Source: Candidatus Schekmanbacteria bacterium
GTDB taxonomy: Bacteria > Schekmanbacteria > GWA2-38-11 > J061
DNA: 13,472 bases
NCBI GenBank assembly: GCA_003695725.1
Contig: RFHX01000236.1
Location: forward strand, 1-13,472
Direction: 5' to 3'
The notes below the pieces were generated by a model that saw nothing but the letters and a program-made list of their open reading frames with translations, was not told where the DNA came from and did no database searches. Positions 7,048-13,472 of this stretch are shown here, piece after piece. The position numbers and the translations under genes are program-made. The stretch's first letter is position 1. Each line of letters begins with the position of its first letter.

Positions 7048-7929
7048 ATGAAATGGGAACAAGAAGCAAGAGATGCCATCAACGCAATTCCTGTGCCCGA
7101 AATAATCAAGGATATGACGACACTATATGCAGAAAAGCTTGCAAGGGCAGATGGAGTGGACACTGTAACTATGGACCATATCAACCGCACTCGCGATGAT
7201 TATTTTGAGATGTTGGGAGATTCATACAAAGAAAGGATTAGCTGTGCCAGATGTGAAGGGAAATCCGATTCTGATGTTGATCCGGAAATTGAACTTAATA
7301 AAGGTCCTTCATTGTTTAGGGTTGAACTTTGTCATCAACGCTTCTTCGGGTGTCCACGCCAGATTTTGGATGTAAAAGAGGCAGGTAAAAAAGTAAAAGA
7401 GAAACTTGAAGAAATCAAGTTGACTGAAATAATCGCAGATAAGACAACCGAACCTTTTATGCCCCATAATTTTTTCACTGTTTCAATCTCTTCCTGTCCG
7501 AACAATTGTTCTGCCGCAGAAACAAAGGACTTTGGAATTTATGGTGTAAGAGAGCCGGAAATTGATGAGGAAAAATGTAATCAATGTGGTAAGTGCATAG
7601 AGGTATGCCCTGATGATGCTCTGCTCATAAAACATGGTAAAATCAAGCTAAATTCCCGTGCCTGTGTAATTTGTGGTGCATGTATCGAGGCATGTCCTGT
7701 TGGAGCAATAAAGAACAAGAAAGAAGGTGTAAGAGTGCTTGTTGGTGGAAGATTTGGGAGATGGCATACTGACGCAAAGGAGCTTTTCAAAAATGAGCCT
7801 TTCGATACCGCTATGAAAGCACTCGAAGCGGCTGTAGATTTAATCAAAAACGAAGCTGGTGAGCATGAGCATCTCTACCATCTTGTAAATCGCTTGGGAT
7901 TGAAACCAATCTACGAGAAAATCGTCTGA
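7048..7929 (+). CDS. PCP_red-domain protein with half sulfite-reductase fold and 2[4Fe-4S] ferredoxin
   Basis: This 293-residue iron-sulfur protein has three visible parts. Residues 1-55 resemble the small PCP_red domain first described at the end of a protochlorophyllide reductase subunit (W, EA, IP, then a helical stretch). Residues 90-166 resemble the [4Fe-4S]-siroheme part of nitrite/sulfite reductases: C95 and C102 (ELCHQRFFGCP) and C150 and C154 (SCPNNCSAAETKDFGIYG). Residues 177-216 are an inserted ferredoxin (C177, C180, C183, C187; C206, C209, C212, C216), followed by GGRFGRWH, as in DsrA/DsrB and AsrC. An extra CxxC lies at 66-69. The first cysteine pair is CX6C rather than the usual CX5C, and the N-terminal half-domain of normal reductases is missing. 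It may be a compact sulfite or nitrite reductase, or an electron carrier. The ATG follows AAGGAGGGG by seven bases. The gene is monocistronic. Confidence 0.8.
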   Translation: MKWEQEARDAINAIPVPEIIKDMTTLYAEKLARADGVDTVTMDHINRTRDDYFEMLGDSYKERISCARCEGKSDSDVDPEIELNKGPSLFRVELCHQRFFGCPRQILDVKEAGKKVKEKLEEIKLTEIIADKTTEPFMPHNFFTVSISSCPNNCSAAETKDFGIYGVREPEIDEEKCNQCGKCIEVCPDDALLIKHGKIKLNSRACVICGACIEACPVGAIKNKKEGVRVLVGGRFGRWHTDAKELFKNEPFDTAMKALEAAVDLIKNEAGEHEHLYHLVNRLGLKPIYEKIV

Positions 7930-7944
7930 AATTAAAAGTTCAGT

Positions 7945-7974
7945 AGAGCAGGCGCTTCGACGCCTGCTCTTTTT
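7945..7974. terminator. Shared convergent terminator with UUCG loop
   Basis: A ten-base-pair perfect stem (arms 7945-7954 and 7961-7970, AGAGCAGGCG and its complement) encloses a six-base loop containing TTCG, a very stable tetraloop. Five T follow on the + strand (7970-7974), which suits the gene ending at 7929. The converging VWA gene has its stop codon (7973-7975) inside that T run, so the same hairpin lies immediately after that gene and can end it too. Confidence 0.9.
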
Positions 7975-9604
7975 ACCTTACCCTTTTCCTTTTCTTTTCG
8001 ACATAGTCGACAAGGACGTAATGTCCCAAATCGGAAGGGCTTGTGTAAAAAGCGCGTCCTTTGTTGACTTTGGTCATTTTTTGAACAAATGCTTTTAATG
8101 ACGGAGTAGTGTCGAGCATAAAAGTATTTATGGTCAAATCTTTTCTTGTGCATCTGTATACTTCTTTCATCGTTTCCCGGCATGCCCGTGGACTTACTCC
8201 TCCAAATCCTATGGGCCATTCGAACTGAAGCTGGTTATTGTGGAAATAGGCAGTGGGCTGTCCGTCTGTAATGAGAATTATTTGCTGATTCTTTGAACGA
8301 TGTTTAGAGGCAAGGTCAGCTGCAAGCCTCAGTGCATCCTGCAAATTTGTGAAAGCATTGCCTATGTCTTTGCTTCCATCGACAAGCATCAAATGAGCCA
8401 ACTCCTTCTTTGTAATCACCCTTGCCCTTGATGCAAATCCCACGATATAAAAATTATCCTTTGGAAACTTGGTGCTTATCAGATGGTCAAGCGCAATTGC
8501 CACTCTTTTTGCGCTCAAAAATCTTCCGCCCCATGCCATTGAAAAGCTCATATCGATAAGCATTATTGTTGTTGTCTGAGAAGAAAAATCGATGTCATAA
8601 ATTTCAAAATCAGAGGCATCTAATTTGACTTCTTTACCTTTGTTGCCTCTTTTCAAAGAATTCATAAGTGTCGCGCCAATATTTATATTGAAAGGGTCTC
8701 CAAATTGATATTTTTTCACTACATCAGGTTTGATTGTACCCACACCTGAAAGATGAGTCTCATGTGTTCCAAATTGGTCCTTTTTCATATTTGAATAAAT
8801 GCTTTGCAATGCGTTATAGCCAATCCTTCTTATACCCTTTGCAGATATATCGATTTTGTTCCCTTCAACACTGATATATCCGGCTTTTTCTAAGCGCTCA
8901 ACCGTTGTCTGCAAATATTGAAGTATCTTTGCTATATCAGGATCCAAGAAGAAATTTACATCTTCAATATTTATCTGCAGAAAATTTCCATGGAGAATAT
9001 CTTTTTGCAGTTTATCGAGGCGCTTAAACTCTTTCATAACTTCAACTGCTTCATCAAAATTTAGTGGTTTTTCACCGTTGAATTTTTTTCCGTAATCATC
9101 CAAGAATTTTTCCAAATCCCTGAGGTCCTCAAGTTTTCTTAATAGTTTGTCAAACTCCTTTTTTGATTTTTTGCTTACAAAATCGTGATGTTTGAGTGCT
9201 TCGATTTTTTTGCTCAACTTTGGAGGCAGGTTTTTGAGCCAAAATTCTTTCTCTGCCAATTGCCTATCAGCATCCGGTTCGTCCTTAAGCTGTTTTCGAG
9301 TTTCTTTCAACTCCTCATCGATAATTTCATTCAGTTTTTCTTCTATATCATCTAAGGCATAATCCATATTGAACTGATTGAAATATTCATTTTTGAGATT
9401 TTTCAGGTAATCAAGATATTGGTTGATTGACATTAGCTTTATGTTGGGATTCTGCTTCAGATATTCCATTATAAGCCACTGAAGAGCTGCATTCATATCT
9501 CCTTCGCGGAGGAAAAACTCCGAAAGTTTATCGAACAGCTCATCATCATCTAAATCGAGCTTTGCCTGAGTGCCATCCCATTCGGAATATCTATATTTCT
9601 TCAT
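7973..9604 (-). CDS. VWA-domain protein, partner of a MoxR-type ATPase
   Basis: This 543-residue cytosolic protein has a von Willebrand A domain in its C-terminal third. The metal-binding MIDAS is intact: DMSFS starting at D351, and ITDGQPTA with D447. Residues 1-330 are mostly charged helices with a lysine- and glutamate-rich, coiled-coil-like part near 100-210. The end (SDLGHYVLVDYV, then KKRKR) is basic. No signal peptide or membrane span is seen. The start overlaps the stop of the upstream ATPase gene by ATGA (9601-9604), suggesting coupling and equal dosage. In MoxR-VWA and Mg-chelatase-like pairs, the VWA protein binds the target and the AAA+ ring remodels it, often for metal or cofactor insertion. 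The client here is unknown. Confidence 0.88.
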   Translation of the reverse strand: MKKYRYSEWDGTQAKLDLDDDELFDKLSEFFLREGDMNAALQWLIMEYLKQNPNIKLMSINQYLDYLKNLKNEYFNQFNMDYALDDIEEKLNEIIDEELKETRKQLKDEPDADRQLAEKEFWLKNLPPKLSKKIEALKHHDFVSKKSKKEFDKLLRKLEDLRDLEKFLDDYGKKFNGEKPLNFDEAVEVMKEFKRLDKLQKDILHGNFLQINIEDVNFFLDPDIAKILQYLQTTVERLEKAGYISVEGNKIDISAKGIRRIGYNALQSIYSNMKKDQFGTHETHLSGVGTIKPDVVKKYQFGDPFNINIGATLMNSLKRGNKGKEVKLDASDFEIYDIDFSSQTTTIMLIDMSFSMAWGGRFLSAKRVAIALDHLISTKFPKDNFYIVGFASRARVITKKELAHLMLVDGSKDIGNAFTNLQDALRLAADLASKHRSKNQQIILITDGQPTAYFHNNQLQFEWPIGFGGVSPRACRETMKEVYRCTRKDLTINTFMLDTTPSLKAFVQKMTKVNKGRAFYTSPSDLGHYVLVDYVEKKRKRVR

Positions 9605-10995
9605 CTGTAAACTATCCGATTATTGACTTCGTTTTTATTGAGCTTATTGAATAGATGCAGACCCTCAAAAATGAATTCAATTGCTGATGCTATCTGTGCA
9701 GTGCTTTTTGAACCATTAACAAGCTTCATTACATTATCCTTTAAGCCGTCTATTTTTTCAAGACAATCCAAATATTCTTTTGAGGGCATCATATCGGAGA
9801 CTTCTGCAACCCATCCGTTTTTGAAACTTTCAACAACCGGTTGTAGTTTATCAGGAGTAAAATGTCTTTCAAAAACCTTTTTAACTGCTTTGGAAATGAT
9901 TTTATTTACCAACTCTTCCTCTTTTTTGTCTTCACCGGTATATTCAAATTCAATCTTCCCATTAGTCGAAGAGAAGAGGGAATGAAAGTCGCTTAACCTT
10001 GGTACTGTTTCAGATTCTCCGTTTATAATTGCTCTTTTTTCAGCATTGCTGAGCAAGTTTTCATAATTGGCAATAGTCATTCTTACGCTGACACCGGAGC
10101 GTTGGTTTACATCAGGATTTTCTCTTGCGCCCATAGTTATCTCTGCAATTATTTCCTTGATGAAATCAGGTGTATTATCGACAGGCCTATCTGGGAAATT
10201 TGCTTTTTCTTGTTCCATAATGGCTATTTCATCTTCAATGGAAACAGGATAATGAGTCCTTATCTGTGATTCAAAACGGTCTTTCAACGGTGTGATAATT
10301 CTGCCGCGATTGGTATAGTCTTCGGGGTTGGCACTTGCTACGACAAAAATATCAAGAGGCAGACTAACCTTATACCCTTTTATTTGGACATCTCCTTCTT
10401 CCATTATGTTGAAAAGGCCTACTTGAACTTTCTCCTGCAAATCCGGCAATTCATTGATTGCGAAAATGCCTCTATTGGTGCGTGGTATTAACCCGAAGTG
10501 AATTGTCAATTCATCGGATAAATATCTTCCTTCTGCAACCTTGATAGGGTCGATTTCTCCTATTATGTCTGCAATGGAGACATCAGGAGTTGCAAGTTTC
10601 TCTGCATATCTTTTCTCTCTCGGTATCCATTCAATCTCTGTTTTCTCGCCTTCTGCTTTGATTTTTTCTTTGCAGTATTTACAAACAGGATTCAATGGGT
10701 TATCATTGATTTCACATCCCGCAATGGCAGGAATATAAGGGTCAAGCAGATTGACAAGAGACCTAATTATCCTTGTCTTTGCCTGACCTCTTTCTCCCAA
10801 AAGAATTATATGGTGGCCTGAAAGTATGGCATTCTCAATCTGTGGAATAACTGTATTGTCATATCCAATTATCCCCGGGAAAATCTTTTCTTTCTTCTTC
10901 AATTTTTCAATCAAGTTTTGCCGCATCTCAAGCTGTATCGGTTTTGATGTATAGCCGCTTTCTTTAAGCTCTTTGATGTTTTTTGCTTTTTTCAT
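9601..10995 (-). CDS. MoxR/Mg-chelatase-like AAA+ ATPase
   Basis: This 464-residue AAA+ ATPase probably works as a hexameric chaperone with the VWA protein encoded next. Walker A is GERGQAKT (67-74). The Walker B region reads IFAINELPDL, with N181 in place of the usual Asp before the catalytic Glu (E182); I recall the same INELPDL in relatives, so it looks like a subfamily trait. Sensor-1 is SANPEDYTNRG (221-231) and an arginine finger candidate is R240 in PLKDRF. Cysteines 94, 105 and 108 lie in a loop after Walker A and could bind metal. I chose the ATG at 10995 because the family similarity begins there. A TTG at 11001 sits five bases after GGAG (better spaced), and a TTG at 11070 would give 489 residues. 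Confidence 0.88.
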   Translation of the reverse strand: MKKAKNIKELKESGYTSKPIQLEMRQNLIEKLKKKEKIFPGIIGYDNTVIPQIENAILSGHHIILLGERGQAKTRIIRSLVNLLDPYIPAIAGCEINDNPLNPVCKYCKEKIKAEGEKTEIEWIPREKRYAEKLATPDVSIADIIGEIDPIKVAEGRYLSDELTIHFGLIPRTNRGIFAINELPDLQEKVQVGLFNIMEEGDVQIKGYKVSLPLDIFVVASANPEDYTNRGRIITPLKDRFESQIRTHYPVSIEDEIAIMEQEKANFPDRPVDNTPDFIKEIIAEITMGARENPDVNQRSGVSVRMTIANYENLLSNAEKRAIINGESETVPRLSDFHSLFSSTNGKIEFEYTGEDKKEEELVNKIISKAVKKVFERHFTPDKLQPVVESFKNGWVAEVSDMMPSKEYLDCLEKIDGLKDNVMKLVNGSKSTAQIASAIEFIFEGLHLFNKLNKNEVNNRIVYR

Positions 10996-11070
10996 CTGCA
11001 ATATTTCTCCACTAAAATAATTTTTCAAAAAGTTTTGGTTATTCTCTCCCTGTTGGTACAATGAGTACAA

Positions 11071-11361
11071 TAAACCTCTAATCAGAATAATACTAATTTT
11101 TTTATTGGCACTTTGTCAAATCGAAATGAAGTGAAATTCATAGTTGATATTATCTATTTTCTATCTTTCATCAATTTTCAGTTGTCCTCTTATAAGGAAT
11201 ATTCTTTTTCTTGCCATTGAAAAACTTTTTTTGGTCAAGGTAGATTTATTTATCAGTCAAAGTGTGAAACTATTGAGCAGATACCCAGAATTTGTTCTTT
11301 TTTATCTAACGCTTTTCAATATCTTTCATTAAGGAAATAATAAAAGATTATTGGAGTCTTG
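11071..11361. other. Intergenic region between the phosphatidyltransferase and the ATPase gene
   Basis: I see no supported gene in these 291 bases (366 if the ATPase starts at 10995). A 62-codon plus-strand frame inside it has no ribosome binding site and no recognisable content. A weak all-AT hairpin (AATAAT/ATTATT, 11336-11352) lies just after the phosphatidyltransferase stop and is a poor terminator. The minus-strand promoter candidate for the ATPase operon is at the other end. Confidence 0.5.
11090..11119 (-). promoter_or_regulatory. Possible sigma-70 promoter of the ATPase-VWA operon
   Basis: On the minus strand a perfect -35 box TTGACA (11114-11119) is followed after 18 bases by TAGTAT (11090-11095, four of six). 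The start point would be near 11083, giving a leader of about 88 bases to the ATG at 10995, or only about 13 to the TTG at 11070. That supports the shorter protein. Confidence 0.4.
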
Positions 11362-11958
11362 TCACCTTTCTGTTATTTTCCACATCTTTTCACTGTAGCA
11401 GAAAAATTTTACTGCCAGCGCCACAGCGCAGAGTAGATAGGTGGCCTGTTTAAAAATCTTTTCAATTTTGAATATCAGTGCAGATGCAGGTAAAAACTTT
11501 TCTATCAATAGAAGAGTGAGAAACATTGTAACTGCAAATGGTACACTCTTACCAGTGTAATAGAGAAGTTTGTCGTTTTTGAAAAATTTGAAAGGAGTAA
11601 ATCCTGTAATGAAGAAAAGAAAAATCATAGTAAAGGCAATAAGAAAAAGGGGGTTGATTTTTCCTTCAATGAAGAAATAAAACAAAAGAGAAATTCTGTA
11701 AAAAAAGTCGGCAAGGATGTCCAATTGTTTTCCTGTTTCAGATTCGAGGTTGAATTTTCGCGCAATAAATCCGTCGAATATATCGCTGATTATGATGATT
11801 GAAAAGATGATGAGGATAGATAATCCATAGAATGAGAATGATGATCTTGCTTCTTCATAATAAGTGTTGGCTAATAGAATGAGAAGGGGAGGGGTAAGAA
11901 TAAACCTTATACTTGATGCAAGATTTGGAATATTGAATTCGATCTTTGTGAAGGGTAT
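11362..11958 (-). CDS. CDP-alcohol phosphatidyltransferase with apparent ATA start
   Basis: This is a membrane enzyme that joins a CDP-linked lipid to an alcohol in phospholipid synthesis. From the ATA at 11958 it is 198 residues, the normal family size. The signature DxxDGxxARx8Gx3Dx3D is complete: D59, D62, G63, A66, R67, G76, D80 and D84. The N-terminus (FNIPNLASSIRFILTPP) is typical. About six hydrophobic spans are seen near 18-31, 45-58, 85-97, 102-119, 138-153 and 169-186. No ATG, GTG or TTG exists in frame between the upstream stop (11974-11976) and a TTG at 11724, which lies inside the active-site motif and cannot be the true start. A strong GGAGGG (11967-11972) lies eight bases before ATA, so I place the start there. 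A single-base indel is the alternative. The gene follows the aldehyde dehydrogenase by 24 bases. The alcohol substrate is unknown. Confidence 0.82.
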   Translation of the reverse strand: MPFTKIEFNIPNLASSIRFILTPPLLILLANTYYEEARSSFSFYGLSILIIFSIIIISDIFDGFIARKFNLESETGKQLDILADFFYRISLLFYFFIEGKINPLFLIAFTMIFLFFITGFTPFKFFKNDKLLYYTGKSVPFAVTMFLTLLLIEKFLPASALIFKIEKIFKQATYLLCAVALAVKFFCYSEKMWKITER

Positions 11959-11966
11959 AACTCTAT

Positions 11967-11972
11967 CCCTCC
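11967..11972 (-). promoter_or_regulatory. Ribosome binding site that fixes the ATA start
   Basis: GGAGGG on the minus strand lies eight bases before the ATA at 11958-11956. The only nearby ATG (11974-11972) overlaps this element, has no ribosome binding site of its own and reaches a stop after three codons. Confidence 0.65.
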
Positions 11973-11982
11973 ATTATTATAG

Positions 11983-13407
11983 TCAATATGAAATACTTAC
12001 CATTTTAATATCTGTCATTTCTTCAATTGCATATTTGGGTCCTTCTCTGCCTATGCCACTTGCACGCACACCTCCATATGGCATATGGTCGACACGAAAT
12101 GTGGGGATATCATTTATCATAAGACTTCCTACCTTGTATTCCTTGATTGCCTCGATTGCTCTTTCGATTTTATTTGTGTAAACACCGCCGTTAAGGCCGT
12201 AGATTGAGTCATTCGCCATACTCAATCCTTCATCAAAGCTATCGAAAGGCATTACGGAAACCACAGGAGCAAATATTTCATCTTTTACAACCTTCATTTC
12301 TGCACTTGTATCAGATAAGACTGTTGGTGAAATTATCGCCTTTTTTCTTTCCCCTCCTGTAATCAACTTTGCTCCGCACTTTTTTGCTTCCGAAATCCAA
12401 TCTTCTACTCTTATGGCTTCCTTCTCTTCAATCAGTGGTCCATAGAGCACTTTGTTGTTGAGAGGATTACCAACTTTTATTTTCTTGACTTCATCTTTCA
12501 AGTCGCTGATGAATTTTTTATAAAAAGATTTATGAACATAAATTCTTTGCACAGAAATGCATGTTTGTCCTGAATTATAATATGCTCCTACGATGATTCG
12601 TGGTATTGCTTTTTTGTATTCAACACCTTCATCTATTACCACAGCAGAATTTGACCCAAGTTCAAGGGTTACGAATTTAAGCCCAGATTTTTCCTTGATT
12701 CTTTTTCCAACTTCCATACTTCCAGTAAAAGTGATCATAGAGATTCTTTCATCTTCTACAAGCGGATTTCCGACTCTGCTTCCGCTTCCTGTGACTATAT
12801 TGAGCACTCCAGCCGGAAGCCCCGCCTTCAGCATTATTTCGCCGAGTTTCAATGCTGTAAGGGGAGTAGTTGATGCTGGTTTAAGCACTACACAGTTTCC
12901 CGCGGCAATGGCAGGACCTACCTTATGCGCAACGAGGTTGAGAGGAAAATTGAATGGTGAAATTGCGGCAATAACTCCTTTTGGAAGGCGAATGTAAAAG
13001 CCCAATCTCTTTTCTCCTGCTGATGAAGCATCCATAGGCACTGTTTCGCCGTGAATCCTTTTTGCTTCTTCTGCAGAGAATTTAAATGTATCGATTGACC
13101 TTGCTACTTCAGCCCTTGAATATGTAATTGCCTTACCTGATTCAAGAGATATGGTCCTCGCTATATCATCTGCGTTTTTTGAAATAATCTCTGCTGTCTT
13201 TTCGAGTATCGATGCTCTAATGTGAGCTGGAGTATCTTTGAATTTTTTGAATGTCCTTTCTGCTGTCTCTATTGCTTTTGATACATCTTTACTGTCTCCT
13301 GCAGGTACCGCGGCAAGAAATTTCCCATTATAAGGATTTATAACAGGGAAGGTCTCTTTTTTAGAAATCCATTTATTGCCAATCAACATTTTATTTTTGA
13401 ATGCCAT
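11983..13407 (-). CDS. NAD(P)-dependent aldehyde dehydrogenase
   Basis: This 474-residue soluble enzyme oxidises an aldehyde to the acid with NAD or NADP. All key residues are present: N153 (SPFNFP), K176 (VLKPAS), the FTGS nucleotide loop at 227-230, the general base E249 (LELGSNS), nucleophile C283 (GQTC) and E377 (DEIFAPV). LELGSNS rather than ELGGK places it near the lactaldehyde, phosphonoacetaldehyde and non-phosphorylating glyceraldehyde-3-phosphate dehydrogenase group, but the substrate cannot be fixed from this. The ATG at 13407 follows GGAGG (13415-13419) by seven bases. The phosphatidyltransferase follows after 24 bases and probably shares the transcript. The 65 bases before the gene include an 11-base palindrome (13437-13447). 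Confidence 0.94.
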   Translation of the reverse strand: MAFKNKMLIGNKWISKKETFPVINPYNGKFLAAVPAGDSKDVSKAIETAERTFKKFKDTPAHIRASILEKTAEIISKNADDIARTISLESGKAITYSRAEVARSIDTFKFSAEEAKRIHGETVPMDASSAGEKRLGFYIRLPKGVIAAISPFNFPLNLVAHKVGPAIAAGNCVVLKPASTTPLTALKLGEIMLKAGLPAGVLNIVTGSGSRVGNPLVEDERISMITFTGSMEVGKRIKEKSGLKFVTLELGSNSAVVIDEGVEYKKAIPRIIVGAYYNSGQTCISVQRIYVHKSFYKKFISDLKDEVKKIKVGNPLNNKVLYGPLIEEKEAIRVEDWISEAKKCGAKLITGGERKKAIISPTVLSDTSAEMKVVKDEIFAPVVSVMPFDSFDEGLSMANDSIYGLNGGVYTNKIERAIEAIKEYKVGSLMINDIPTFRVDHMPYGGVRASGIGREGPKYAIEEMTDIKMVSISY

Positions 13408-13472
13408 CTCAATACCTCCGGAATTTTTTATTGAATATATCAGATATCATAAACAATAAGCAAAAATATGAC

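Noticed and set aside
7581-7847. 88-codon minus-strand frame inside the siroheme-reductase-like gene
   Set aside because: It is an antisense shadow of the ferredoxin coding region, with no ribosome binding site.
11106-11120. TGGCAC on the plus strand upstream of the ATPase gene as a sigma-54 site
   Set aside because: No TTGC follows at the required distance, and it points away from the gene it would serve.
11144-11332. 62-codon plus-strand frame in the 11071-11361 gap
   Set aside because: No ribosome binding site, no recognisable motif, and hydrophobic composition expected from T-rich DNA.
11362-11724. The phosphatidyltransferase as a 120-residue protein starting at TTG 11724
   Set aside because: That start would remove most of the catalytic motif (D59 to G76), although the upstream frame encodes it intact.
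11864-12181. 105-codon plus-strand frame opposite the phosphatidyltransferase and aldehyde dehydrogenase
   Set aside because: It is antisense to two well-supported genes and has no family likeness.
13437-13447. Palindrome ATATC-A-GATAT upstream of the aldehyde dehydrogenase as an operator
   Set aside because: Only five-base arms of A/T-rich sequence at the window edge, with no second copy and no adjacent regulator gene.

Overview
This is an AT-rich bacterial window, about 13.5 kb, with ten protein-coding genes in several short operons. A FadL-type outer-membrane porin and a predicted secreted protein point to a diderm (Gram-negative) bacterium. A FixABCX electron-transfer module and an iron-sulfur protein built like part of a siroheme reductase suggest anaerobic or low-oxygen respiration. 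No 16S or other lineage marker is present, so placement is weak; a deltaproteobacterial-like lineage or an uncultivated candidate phylum would fit.

Layout. Bases 86-3569 (+) hold fixA/etfB, fixB/etfA, fixC and fixX in the classic order, with fixC and fixX overlapping by ATGA. Bases 3570-3853 are an AT-rich control region with a near-consensus sigma-54 promoter, followed by fadL (3854-5167) and a small basic secreted protein (5233-5694), closed by an intrinsic terminator. Bases 5779-6849 (-) encode a bifunctional phosphoglucose/phosphomannose isomerase with a good sigma-70 promoter. The divergent gene at 7048-7929 (+) encodes a PCP_red plus half-sulfite-reductase plus ferredoxin protein. A hairpin with a UUCG loop at 7945-7970 separates it from the convergent MoxR-type ATPase and VWA pair (9601-10995 and 7973-9604, both -, ATGA overlap). 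Bases 11362-11958 (-) encode a CDP-alcohol phosphatidyltransferase with no ATG, GTG or TTG at its proper start. Bases 11983-13407 (-) encode an aldehyde dehydrogenase just upstream of it.

How they may work together (inference). FadL imports hydrophobic substrates such as fatty acids. FixAB could take electrons from acyl-CoA dehydrogenases or from NADH, and FixCX would pass them to the quinone pool. The MoxR/VWA pair resembles known metal-insertion or complex-maturation chaperone pairs, with no identified client here.

The points most worth a second look are the non-canonical start of the phosphatidyltransferase, the compact siroheme-reductase-like protein, the three extra C-terminal cysteines of FixX, and the sigma-54 control of fadL. 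I see no mobile element, CRISPR array, tRNA or rRNA.
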